NCBI GenBank assembly: GCA_019114465.1
Contig: DXFM01000052.1
Span: 1-64,000 of the forward strand
DNA length: 64,000 nt
From: Candidatus Lachnoclostridium avicola
GTDB lineage: Bacteria > Bacillota > Clostridia > Lachnospirales > Lachnospiraceae
Reading direction: 5' to 3'
Shown: piece by piece, positions 51,976 to 59,944 of the stretch
Layout of the letters: each line of letters opens with the position of its first letter
Numbering within the stretch: position 1 is the first letter of the stretch
Position numbers and translations under genes: made by a program
The notes under the pieces: generated by a model
Seen by the model: only the letters and a program-made list of their open reading frames with translations
What the model was told of the DNA's origin: nothing
Databases searched by the model: none

Positions 51976-53199
51976 ATGAGCGCTGCAGAAAAATTTTTAA
52001 AGTATGTAACTTATGATACCCGGTCGGAGGAGGACCAGGAGCCGATTCCCAGCACGGCGAAGCAGTTTGAGCTGGCAGAGGAGCTGGTCCGGGAGATGAA
52101 GGCCATGGGAATTGAGGACGGGAGAGTGGACGACCACTGCTACGTCTACGGAACCATCCCCGCAAACACAGACCGGAAGGTGCCGGTTCTGGGATTTATC
52201 GCCCATATGGACACGGCCCCGGTGGTGTCCGGCGCCAACGTGCGGCCCCGGGTGGTAAAAAATTACGACGGCGGCCCCATCGTCCTCAATGAGGAAGAAA
52301 ACGTGGTGATGCGGCCGGAGGAGTTCCCCCAGCTTTCGTCTTACCGGGGAGAGGATCTGATCGTCACCGACGGAACCACCCTGCTGGGAGCAGACGACAA
52401 GGCGGGAATCGCAGAGATCATGGCCATGGCGGAATACTTCCTGACCCATCCGGAGGTTCCCCACGGAACCATTAAGATCGGATTCACGCCGGACGAGGAA
52501 GTGGGCCGGGGAGCTGATCTGTTTGATGTGAAGGGATTTGGCGCCGATGTGGCCTACACGGTGGACGGAGGCCCCCTGGGAGAGCTGGAATACGAGAATT
52601 TCAACGCGGCTTCCGCCCGGGTCTATTTTAAGGGATCCAGCATTCACCCAGGCTCTGCCAAGGGAAAGATGAGAAACGCCTCCCTTCTGGCCATGGAATT
52701 TCATTCCATGCTTCCCCCGGCGGAAAATCCCGCGTTTACGGAAGGATATGAGGGCTTCTACCATCTGAACCACATGAAAGGCGAAGTGGAGGACGCCATG
52801 CTGGACTACATTGTCCGGGACCACGACCGGGAAAAATTTGAGGCGAAAAAGGAATACATGAGCCGCGCCGCCTCCTACATGAATGAAAAGTACGGAGAGG
52901 GCACCGTCCGCCTGGAGTTAAAGGACAGCTATTACAATATGAAGGAAAAGATCGAGCCCCACATGTACCTCATCGACCTGGCGAAGGAGGCCATGGAAGA
53001 GCTGGAGATCACTCCCTGCATCGTGCCCATCCGGGGAGGCACCGACGGCAGCCGGCTCTCCTACATGGGACTTCCCTGCCCCAACCTGTGCACCGGCGGG
53101 GAGAACTGCCACGGAAAATACGAGTTCATCAGCATCCGGTCCCTGGAGAAGACGGCGGAGCTTCTCACAGCCATCGCGGAAAAATTCGTGAAGCTGTAG
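51976..53199 (+). CDS. pepT: Peptidase T (tripeptide aminopeptidase)
   Basis: A 407-residue M20-family zinc aminopeptidase releasing N-terminal residues from tripeptides. It has [10 protein letters not shown] and [15 protein letters not shown] (metal His/Asp), [12 protein letters not shown] (catalytic Glu pair) and the late [20 protein letters not shown] (metal-binding His-type region near [11 protein letters not shown]). The length is typical (about 410). GAAAGGAG precedes ATG 51976. A bidirectional terminator follows. Confidence 0.96.
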   Translation: MSAAEKFLKYVTYDTRSEEDQEPIPSTAKQFELAEELVREMKAMGIEDGRVDDHCYVYGTIPANTDRKVPVLGFIAHMDTAPVVSGANVRPRVVKNYDGGPIVLNEEENVVMRPEEFPQLSSYRGEDLIVTDGTTLLGADDKAGIAEIMAMAEYFLTHPEVPHGTIKIGFTPDEEVGRGADLFDVKGFGADVAYTVDGGPLGELEYENFNAASARVYFKGSSIHPGSAKGKMRNASLLAMEFHSMLPPAENPAFTEGYEGFYHLNHMKGEVEDAMLDYIVRDHDREKFEAKKEYMSRAASYMNEKYGEGTVRLELKDSYYNMKEKIEPHMYLIDLAKEAMEELEITPCIVPIRGGTDGSRLSYMGLPCPNLCTGGENCHGKYEFISIRSLEKTAELLTAIAEKFVKL

Positions 53200-53266
53200 C
53201 AGCCAGACCGGAAACCGGCAGGGGCGGGAGAGGAAACCTGCCCCAATGCTGAACCTGTCCCCATGC

Positions 53267-53312
53267 AAAAAGCCCTCGGTTCATCCCACAGAAGGGATGC
53301 CGAAGGCTTTTT
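53267..53312. terminator. Bidirectional terminator between pepT and the PRTase-like gene
   Basis: AAAAAGCC (53267-53274) and GGCTTTTT (53305-53312) form the base, with CGG/CCG and ATCCC/GGGAT pairing inside. Runs of A and T at both ends suit both directions. Confidence 0.85.
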
Positions 53313-53339
53313 CTGTTATCCTGTCATTCCTGACGGCTG

Positions 53340-54056
53340 TCAGTCGAGAGGGGTATAGCCGTAGCTGTTCACGATGGCGTCCAGTTTGACGTGATTCTTG
53401 CAGTCGGGGCAGTCGTGGGGATCGGAGAGACGGAAGTCCGGAAGATCTTCCACGCTGAATACAGCGTTCACCGGGTGTCCCTCAATCTCGCTGACCACGC
53501 CGAAGATTACGGAGATGCCCTCCACAATTCCGCCGTAGGACTCGATGCAGCGAAGGCTCTTCTCAATGGTGTGGCCGGACATGGCGCTGGCCAGAACCAC
53601 CAGAACGTGCTTGTCCTTGATCATGGGTTTGATATTTTCCCGGACAACCATCTGGCCGGCGGAGTCAAACTCCGGGCTGATCACGTAGCTGGTCTTGTGA
53701 ATGTTGGTGGTGTTGAAGCCGGCGCTGGAAAGCTGCTGGGCCACGTAGGCGCCGATCACCTCGCATCCGTCCATGCAGATGATGGTGTCGATGGTTCTCT
53801 TGGTGGCGAAAGCCTTGGACTGCTGGAGCAGCTCCTCGCTGATTCCAAAGGATTTGGACAGCTCAATGCGGTTGACGTATTTTTTCACCATGGCTTTTGC
53901 CACTGCCTCGGCGTTAGCCTGACGCATTTTAAGAGTGGTCATGTCGATGTAGTAATTTACGTGAAAACGGTCGGAAGAGAAGTGGCCTTTCGTCACAGTC
54001 AGCGCCAGCTTCTCGTTATCCTTGGCGTATATTTTCGTTGCTTGTCCCATGCTCAT
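53340..54056 (-). CDS. Phosphoribosyltransferase-like protein with degenerate PRPP loop
   Basis: A 238-residue protein resembling orotate phosphoribosyltransferase (type I PRTase). The expected PRPP-binding sequence, normally hydrophobic residues with two acidic residues then TGGT, reads VLVVLASAMSGHTIEKSLRC (about 148-167), so the acidic pair is missing while the Gly/Thr loop partly remains. A C-terminal CPDC pair (PHDCPDCKNHVK) could bind metal. ATG 54056 has AGGAGG upstream. Substrate and catalytic competence are doubtful; a regulatory or salvage role is possible. Confidence 0.65.
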   Translation of the reverse strand: MSMGQATKIYAKDNEKLALTVTKGHFSSDRFHVNYYIDMTTLKMRQANAEAVAKAMVKKYVNRIELSKSFGISEELLQQSKAFATKRTIDTIICMDGCEVIGAYVAQQLSSAGFNTTNIHKTSYVISPEFDSAGQMVVRENIKPMIKDKHVLVVLASAMSGHTIEKSLRCIESYGGIVEGISVIFGVVSEIEGHPVNAVFSVEDLPDFRLSDPHDCPDCKNHVKLDAIVNSYGYTPLD

Positions 54057-54159
54057 AAGTAGATTCCTCCTCTTAAACGGGCAGAAAAAGCCCTATTTTC
54101 TTATATTATAGTAAATCGCAGTAAAAAATACCATAACAAAGGTTAAGTTTTTTGATTTT

Positions 54160-54822
54160 TCAGTAATCGAAGTCCTGATCCCCTGTCAGAAACTGACGGA
54201 TGGATTCCGGGCTTTTGATGATAATGCCTCTCCGGTCTTTTGCCATATAGCCTTTCTGCTTCATCTTCGCCATGATCCGGGACACAGTGACCGAGTGGGT
54301 TCCCAGATATTTGGCCAGCTCCGCGTAAGTGAAGAATTTGGGAACGATCAGCTGGCCATCCACCGGCCGGGCCACATTTAAAAGAAGTCGGCATAATCCG
54401 GCCACTGCGGACTCCTCCATTCTCCGATGAAAATGAACCAGAACTTCATAATAATTATCTGCCAGGGTTTTCATCAGAAAGGAGTTGAATTCCTGGTTGT
54501 GCCGGAGCAGGTTCTGGAAAGTATCCGCGGTGAAGCGGTAGAGAGTACAGGGCGTTTTTGTGACGATGGAAAATTCCTGGGTGCGTTCCTGGTCCGGTCC
54601 GGTGATCAGCTGGTTGAAGCCGATGATCCTCCTGGGATAAAAATAGAGATAGACCGCTTCCTCCCCCCGGTTGGTGATGCTGGTGAGGGCGCAGATGCCT
54701 TCCTCCAGGAGATAAAAATATCCGGGCGCCTGACGGCTGTGCTTGATGTTTAAATAGACCCCTTTTTCCAATTTGATTTTGCTTCCATAGGAGCTTAAGG
54801 TATCCAGAATGGGTTCGTTCAT
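54160..54822 (-). CDS. Crp/Fnr-family transcriptional regulator
   Basis: A 220-residue regulator with a cyclic-nucleotide-binding-like fold (about 15-120) and a C-terminal HTH (about 165-195, FTYAELAKYLGTHSVTVSRI). It has no N-terminal cysteine cluster typical of FNR, so it may sense another ligand or redox state (compare HcpR-type regulators). It is divergent from the transporter and sulfur genes. Two TTGT-N10-ACAA palindromes lie between, suggesting control of both itself and the operon. ATG 54822 is in a hairpin-rich leader. Confidence 0.9.
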   Translation of the reverse strand: MNEPILDTLSSYGSKIKLEKGVYLNIKHSRQAPGYFYLLEEGICALTSITNRGEEAVYLYFYPRRIIGFNQLITGPDQERTQEFSIVTKTPCTLYRFTADTFQNLLRHNQEFNSFLMKTLADNYYEVLVHFHRRMEESAVAGLCRLLLNVARPVDGQLIVPKFFTYAELAKYLGTHSVTVSRIMAKMKQKGYMAKDRRGIIIKSPESIRQFLTGDQDFDY

Positions 54823-54852
54823 GGTGTTTCAGCTTCTTTCTCTTGCGGTTGT

Positions 54853-54870
54853 TCCCGGCTTGTTCCGGGA
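54853..54870. other. Hairpin in the Crp/Fnr gene leader
   Basis: TCCCGG (54853-54858) and CCGGGA (54865-54870) are perfect arms with a 6-nt loop, 31 bp before the regulator start on its transcript. Confidence 0.5.
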
Positions 54871-54892
54871 TAGTTTCTGTTATACCATATTT

Positions 54893-54910
54893 TTGTGAAA
54901 AAAACCACAA
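54893..54910. promoter_or_regulatory. Crp/HcpR-like operator (TTGTGA-N6-CCACAA)
   Basis: TTGTGA (54893-54898), a spacer of six As, then CCACAA (54905-54910) match the Crp/HcpR-type consensus TTGTGA-N6-TCACAA at 11 of 12 positions. The arms extend to TTTTTGTG/CACAAAAA. It is 70 bp upstream of the regulator ATG and about 160 bp upstream of the transporter. Confidence 0.6.
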
Positions 54911-54971
54911 AAAATATTTTGATAATTAACATACGTTATATTTTTGCCACAATCTTTATGGTATTATTAAC

Positions 54972-55008
54972 ATGTATGAGCTAATCTGGTTTTAGATGAT
55001 TAGTACAT
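54972..55008. repeat. Imperfect inverted repeat in the transporter leader
   Basis: ATGTA (54972-54976) and TACAT (55004-55008) flank CTAATCT (54981-54987) and AGATGATTAG (54994-55003), which pair with a bulge. A leader hairpin or an additional binding site. Confidence 0.4.
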
Positions 55009-55021
55009 ATGAATATCCTAT

Positions 55022-55039
55022 TTGTTATTTTATTAACAA
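55022..55039. promoter_or_regulatory. Second Crp/Fnr-like palindrome before the transporter gene (TTGTTA-N6-TAACAA)
   Basis: TTGTTA (55022-55027), six spacer bases, then TAACAA (55034-55039) form a perfect palindrome with the same TTGT-N10-ACAA geometry as the site at 54893-54910. It lies 31 bp before the GTG start, close to the RBS, so it could act as a repressor site. Confidence 0.5.
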
Positions 55040-55069
55040 AAAAATACCTTAATAAGGGGGAGAAGTAAC

Positions 55070-56545
55070 GTGTCTAATTCAACAGCAGAAAAAACAAAAA
55101 CAAGTTTGATTGTTCACTCGATCATCGGTCTTGTGATCATGATCGGCTTCCGGTTCCTGCCGCTTAACCTGCCTGAGGTTACGCCTGTGGGAATGCAGGT
55201 GATCGGTATCTTTATCGGTACTCTTTATCTGTGGACCTTCGTGGATCCGGGCTGGGCCAGCCTGATGGCAATTGCCATGCTGGGATTTTCTGATTATGCG
55301 TCCATGTCGGCAGTTATCACCGCCGCCTTCGGTGCTCCGGTAACCCAGCAGGTGTTCTTCCTGATGATTCTGTCAGGATCTCTTGTTTACTACAAAATCA
55401 CTCTTTACATAGGCCGGTTTTTCCTTACGAGGAAATTCACCAACGGAAAGCCCTGGCTGCTGGTGGCGGTGATCTGTGTGGGAAGCTACCTGATCGCCGG
55501 CTTCATCAACTGCTTTACGGCCATCTTCCTGTTCTGGCCCATTCTTTACGATATCTTTGACGAGCTGGGATACAAGAAGGGAGACGCCTTCCCCAGAGTC
55601 GTGCTGACCCTGGTTGTGGTTTGCGCCCTGATCGGTTTCCCCATGGCTCCCTACATGCAGAACGGTCTGGCTCTGCTGACCAACTTTGCAACTATCACCG
55701 CCAATATGCCCGGCGGCCCTGTGGTTGTGAATAACGCCGCCTACATGGCAGTGGCCATCATCCTCGGCGCCTGCATGATCACCGCTGTGGTGCTTTATGC
55801 GAAATTTGTCATCCGCCCGGATGTATCCAAGCTGAAAAACTACGATGTAAATATGCTGAAGAAGAATCCTCTTCCCTGCATGGATACGCAGCAGAAGATC
55901 ATTGCCGCCGGATTTATCATTCTGGTGCTGTGCCTGATGGTTCCCAGCCTGGTTCCGTCCCTCCCGGGAATGGCATTTCTGGCTGACAACAGCTACGGTC
56001 TGTGCATCTTCGTGACTGCGGCTCTGGCTGCCATTCATATTAAGAACAAGCCGGTTCTGGATCTGCCGAAGGTAATCGCTTCCAACGTAAACTGGGGAGC
56101 ATACTTCATCATCCTGGCGGCTATTTATCTGGGCAATGCCTTAACCAGCGATTCCACAGGAGTGAGCGCCTGCCTGAGCGTGGTACTTTCTCCCCTGTTT
56201 GACGGAATGTCCTCCACTGTGTTTATCATCTTCCTGCTGATCGTAGCCGGCGTGCTGACCAACTTAAGCAACAGTCTGGTGATCGGTATGATTCTTCAGC
56301 CGGTAGTGGTAACCTACTGCACCCAGACAGGAGCCAACCCTGCGCCCATCGTGACGCTGCTGATCCTGTTTGTACTGCTGTCCGCATCCATGACGCCTGC
56401 AGCGTCTCCCTTTGCGGCTATCCTTTACGGAAACAGAGAGTGGGTTCCGCCGAAATATATTATTCAGTACACCACGCCCATGGTGCTTATGGAATTTGCC
56501 ATCACTCTGATTATCGGAATTCCGCTGGCAAATATGCTGATGTAA
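55070..56545 (+). CDS. DASS/SLC13-family anion symporter
   Basis: A 491-residue polytopic membrane protein with about 11-13 helices of the divalent anion:Na+ symporter family, which moves dicarboxylates, tricarboxylates, sulfate or related anions. The family-like duplicated Ser-Asn-type regions are near FINCFTAIFLFWPI and NLSNSLVIGMIL. GTG 55070 follows AGGGGGAG. It heads the sulfur operon and is divergent from the Crp/Fnr gene, so a sulfur-containing anion (sulfate ester, sulfonate, sulfite or sulfate) is a reasonable but unproven cargo. Confidence 0.85.
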   Translation: MSNSTAEKTKTSLIVHSIIGLVIMIGFRFLPLNLPEVTPVGMQVIGIFIGTLYLWTFVDPGWASLMAIAMLGFSDYASMSAVITAAFGAPVTQQVFFLMILSGSLVYYKITLYIGRFFLTRKFTNGKPWLLVAVICVGSYLIAGFINCFTAIFLFWPILYDIFDELGYKKGDAFPRVVLTLVVVCALIGFPMAPYMQNGLALLTNFATITANMPGGPVVVNNAAYMAVAIILGACMITAVVLYAKFVIRPDVSKLKNYDVNMLKKNPLPCMDTQQKIIAAGFIILVLCLMVPSLVPSLPGMAFLADNSYGLCIFVTAALAAIHIKNKPVLDLPKVIASNVNWGAYFIILAAIYLGNALTSDSTGVSACLSVVLSPLFDGMSSTVFIIFLLIVAGVLTNLSNSLVIGMILQPVVVTYCTQTGANPAPIVTLLILFVLLSASMTPAASPFAAILYGNREWVPPKYIIQYTTPMVLMEFAITLIIGIPLANMLM

Positions 56546-56580
56546 TAAGCGTTTGCTCATAGAAAAGGAGAGTAGAAATT

Positions 56581-57507
56581 ATGGCACAGTATGATGTGAT
56601 TATCGTTGGAGCCGGCCCTGCCGGCATGACGGCTGCCATCTATGCGGCCAGAGCAGATATGAAAGTTCTGATGCTGGACAAGCTTGCGCCCGGCGGCCAG
56701 ATTATCAACACGAATGAAATTCAGAATTATCCCGGCGTCGGCACCATTAACGGTGCCGAGCTGGCATACCAGATGTTTGAACACACCCAGCAGTTTGAGT
56801 CCATCACTTTTGATTACGGCACGGTGAAGGAGATCCAGGCTGACGGGGCGGAGAAAAAAGTGATCTGCGAGGAAGACGGCAAGGAGTTTACGGCCAAGGC
56901 TCTGATTCTGGCAACGGGAACGGAGCACAGATGCCTTCACATCCCCGGCGAGGATAAATTCAAGGGGAACGGCATCAGCTGGTGCGCCATCTGCGACGGC
57001 GCCCAGTACCGGGACCGTGACGTAGTGGTCATCGGCGGAGGAAATTCCGCAGTGGAGGAGTCCATTTATCTGTCCGATATGGTAAAGAGCCTGACCATTG
57101 TCACCATGTTTGATCTGACGGCAGATCCCATCGCCTGCGACAAGCTGAGAGCCATGGATAAGGTGACCATTTATCCTTATCAGGATGTGCTGGAGTTTGA
57201 GGGAGATGACAAGCTCACCGGCGTTCATTTCAAGTCCACGAAGACAGGAGAAGAGACTCATGTGGCCTGCGACGGCGTGTTTGAGTATATCGGCCTGATT
57301 CCCACCACAGATTATCTGAAGGATACGGGTCTGCTGAACAAGTTCGGCTATGTGGAAGTGGATGAAAAGATGCACACCCACAAGGAAGGGGTGTTCGCGG
57401 CGGGCGACTGCGTGACGAAGAACCTGCGCCAGGTGATCACCGCCTGCGCGGATGGAGCCATCGCCGCTCAGGAAGCTGCCCACTACGTACAGAATCTGGC
57501 GGGCTGA
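56581..57507 (+). CDS. trxB: Thioredoxin reductase (TrxB-like flavoprotein)
   Basis: A 308-residue FAD/NAD(P)H pyridine-nucleotide disulfide oxidoreductase. GAGPAG at about 10-15 binds FAD, the redox pair CAIC is at 135-138, GGGNSAVEES is the second dinucleotide site, and GVFAAGDC is near the C-terminus. The length is typical of the low-molecular-weight thioredoxin reductase. It is 35 bp after the transporter and 68 bp before the thioredoxin gene. An electron donor to thioredoxin within a sulfur locus suggests reduction of a sulfur substrate. A main housekeeping copy may lie elsewhere. Confidence 0.93.
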   Translation: MAQYDVIIVGAGPAGMTAAIYAARADMKVLMLDKLAPGGQIINTNEIQNYPGVGTINGAELAYQMFEHTQQFESITFDYGTVKEIQADGAEKKVICEEDGKEFTAKALILATGTEHRCLHIPGEDKFKGNGISWCAICDGAQYRDRDVVVIGGGNSAVEESIYLSDMVKSLTIVTMFDLTADPIACDKLRAMDKVTIYPYQDVLEFEGDDKLTGVHFKSTKTGEETHVACDGVFEYIGLIPTTDYLKDTGLLNKFGYVEVDEKMHTHKEGVFAAGDCVTKNLRQVITACADGAIAAQEAAHYVQNLAG

Positions 57508-57575
57508 TGCCGGAAGGCGGAGCCTGCGGTCCATAGACTGGTACAATATTTAAAAGAAGGAAAGGATGAAACACC

Positions 57576-57887
57576 ATGTTAAAAGAAGTAAACAGTGCAG
57601 AATTTAAAGAGCTGGCCGGAAAGGGCCTGGTGCTGGCGGACTTTTTCTCCACCACCTGCGGTCCCTGCAAGATGCTCAGCTTCGTGCTGAAAGATGTGGA
57701 GAAGGAATTTGGAGATGATCTTACCATCTTAAAGGTAGATTTTGATCAGAACAAGGAGCTGACTGCTGAATACGGCGTTACCGGCTATCCGACCCTGATC
57801 CTGTTAAAGGAAGGCGAGGAAGTGGGACGTCTTCAGGGCCTGCAGCAGAAACCGGTTATTGTAAAGCTGGTGCAGGAGCATAAATAA
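57576..57887 (+). CDS. Thioredoxin with TCGPC active site
   Basis: A 103-residue thioredoxin-fold protein. The redox motif is TCGPC (C28, C31), with Thr in place of the usual Trp before the first Cys, and the cis-Pro loop TGYPTLI is present. It is cytosolic and probably reduced by the TrxB next to it. Its gene directly precedes the sulfotransferase genes, so a dedicated role in sulfur chemistry is suggested. AAAGGAAAGGA upstream of ATG 57576 serves as RBS. Confidence 0.93.
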   Translation: MLKEVNSAEFKELAGKGLVLADFFSTTCGPCKMLSFVLKDVEKEFGDDLTILKVDFDQNKELTAEYGVTGYPTLILLKEGEEVGRLQGLQQKPVIVKLVQEHK

Positions 57888-57925
57888 GTTAAGGCCAAAA
57901 TAAATTCACAGGAGGACTGATAGCA

Positions 57926-59797
57926 ATGGCAGTAAAGTATTCATTTCAGGATCATCTGATCAACAGACAGGCCGAAGCGGAAGAGGCGATGCTGAAACAG
58001 TTTGAAGAAGGTCATTATACCATCCAGAACCCGCTGGTTGTATATAATGCTTACCTGGTAAACCCCCTCTCCGCAGTAGTCTGCTTTGAGACAGAGAAGG
58101 AAGTAGCGGTTACCGTTACGGTTCTGGGAAAAACTCCCCAGGCCAACATGGGACACACGTTCCCGAAGGCAAAGAAGCATGTGCTTCCCATCGTGGGACT
58201 GTATTCCGATTATCAGAACAAAGTGGAGATCCGGGAGTACCGCGGCGATTCCAACGTGATCACCATCGATGTGCCGGACGTATTTGACGGCAAGAAAGTA
58301 ATCTACTCCATGGACACCACTCCGGAGTACCTGCAGGACAATGTGATCCTGGTTTCCCCCGCCGGAGAGGATCTGGCAGTGGCATTTGACTATGCGGGAG
58401 ATGCCAGATGGCACATGAACGTTCCCTGCGTATTCGACGTGAAGAGACTGAAAAACGGCAACCTGCTCATGGGAAGCAGCCGTGTGATCCAGATGCCTTA
58501 CTATATGTCCGGTCTGTATGAGATCAGCCCCTGCGGAAAGATCTACAAGGAATTCCGCGTACCCGGCGGCTACCATCACGATGAGATCGAGATGGAGGAC
58601 GGCAACATTATCTGCCTGACCGAGGATTTAAGAAGCGAGACCGTAGAGGACATGTGCGTGCTTCTGGACAGAAACACCGGCGAGATCTTAAAGACCTGGG
58701 ATTACAAGGATTTCCTGGATCCCAACACCGTAAGCCATTCCGGAAGCTGGTCTGCCCATGACTGGTTCCACAACAACGCGGTTTGGTATGACAAGAACAC
58801 CAACTCCCTGACCTTCTCCGGACGTCACATCGATTCCATGGTGAACATCGACTATGAGACCGGAAAGCTCAACTGGATCATCGGCGATCCCGCCGGCTGG
58901 CCCCAGGATATGGTGGACAAATACTTCTTCAAGCCCATCGGCAACAACTTTGAGTGGCAGTATGAGCAGCACGCCAACCTGATCACTCCCAACGGCGATG
59001 TGATGTGCTTCGACAACCATCACTACGGCCACAAGGATGTGGAGAGAGATCAGTTCTACGCTGCAAAGGACAGCTACTCCAGAGGCGTGCGCTACCGCAT
59101 CAACACGAAGAACATGACCATTGAGCAGGTATGGCAGTACGGCAAGGACAGAGGCGCGGAGTTCTTCTCCCCCTACATCTGCAACGTAGAGTACTACAAT
59201 GAGGGACATTATCTGGTTCACTCCGGCGGTATCGCCTACGATCAGGACGGCAATCCCTCCGAGGCTCTGGGCGCATTCGCAAAGGATCAGGGCGGAAGAG
59301 TGGAGTCCATCACCGTGGAGATCTGCGACAACAAGAAGATGCTGGATATGCACGTACCGGGCAACTACTACAGAGCCGAGAAGCTGAAACTGTACAGCGA
59401 CGGCATCAACCTGGAGCTGGGCAAAGGCCAGATCCTTGGACATATGGGAGTCACCAAAGAGATGGAGACCGATATCCCCCTGGAGAATTCCGGCGAGATG
59501 CTTCCTGACAGCTGCAACGCGAGAGTGGAAGACGAGATCGACCGTTTCACCTTCTTCTCCCGTTTCGAGAAGGGACAGCTGGTTATGCTGCTTCTGGAGC
59601 AGGGCGATGAGGTGCACAGATACTTCATTTCCACCACGGCAGTTTCCCACCTGGCAATGTGCTGCGGAACCTTCCTGGATTCTGATGAGAGAAACACCAG
59701 AACCAGCATCAACAAGGCTGGCCTGAAGGGAACTTACGACATCCGCGTGATCGTGGACGACAAGAAGTACGAGACCGGCGTGAAGATCACCTGCTGA
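57926..59797 (+). CDS. Arylsulfotransferase (ASST-family) protein, copy 1
   Basis: A 623-residue protein of the arylsulfate sulfotransferase family, which moves a sulfuryl group from phenolic sulfate esters to phenols by a sulfohistidine intermediate. It shows an N-terminal beta-sandwich-like region (about 35-120) then a propeller (about 130-600). Landmarks are DWFHNN (H282), GRH (H301), EQHA (H349) and VHSGG (H432). The spacing of H349 and H432 resembles the catalytic pair H356/H436 of E. coli ASST. There is no signal peptide (MAVKYSFQDHL), unlike enterobacterial enzymes, so it should be cytoplasmic. The loop after VMCFDN reads HHYGHK, without the Arg seen in copy 2. RBS CAGGAGGA. Confidence 0.88.
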   Translation: MAVKYSFQDHLINRQAEAEEAMLKQFEEGHYTIQNPLVVYNAYLVNPLSAVVCFETEKEVAVTVTVLGKTPQANMGHTFPKAKKHVLPIVGLYSDYQNKVEIREYRGDSNVITIDVPDVFDGKKVIYSMDTTPEYLQDNVILVSPAGEDLAVAFDYAGDARWHMNVPCVFDVKRLKNGNLLMGSSRVIQMPYYMSGLYEISPCGKIYKEFRVPGGYHHDEIEMEDGNIICLTEDLRSETVEDMCVLLDRNTGEILKTWDYKDFLDPNTVSHSGSWSAHDWFHNNAVWYDKNTNSLTFSGRHIDSMVNIDYETGKLNWIIGDPAGWPQDMVDKYFFKPIGNNFEWQYEQHANLITPNGDVMCFDNHHYGHKDVERDQFYAAKDSYSRGVRYRINTKNMTIEQVWQYGKDRGAEFFSPYICNVEYYNEGHYLVHSGGIAYDQDGNPSEALGAFAKDQGGRVESITVEICDNKKMLDMHVPGNYYRAEKLKLYSDGINLELGKGQILGHMGVTKEMETDIPLENSGEMLPDSCNARVEDEIDRFTFFSRFEKGQLVMLLLEQGDEVHRYFISTTAVSHLAMCCGTFLDSDERNTRTSINKAGLKGTYDIRVIVDDKKYETGVKITC

Positions 59798-59844
59798 CTG
59801 CAGCCGGATCTGACGATTTGACCTGATACAAAAGAGCATGAATG

Positions 59845-59879
59845 CCCGGCCGGGAGACCTTCGGGACTTCCGGCACGGG
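59845..59879 (+). other. Intercistronic hairpin between the two ASST genes
   Basis: CCCGGCCGGGAG (59845-59856) pairs with CTTCCGGC and CGGG (59867-59879), leaving one bulge. There is no T-run, so it is more likely an mRNA processing or stability element than a terminator. It may allow different levels of the two proteins. Confidence 0.55.
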
Positions 59880-59944
59880 TGTTTCACAATAAAAATACCT
59901 TTCGTTCAGAAATGTCTGATTCGGGGGAGTGTTTAGGAGGAACT

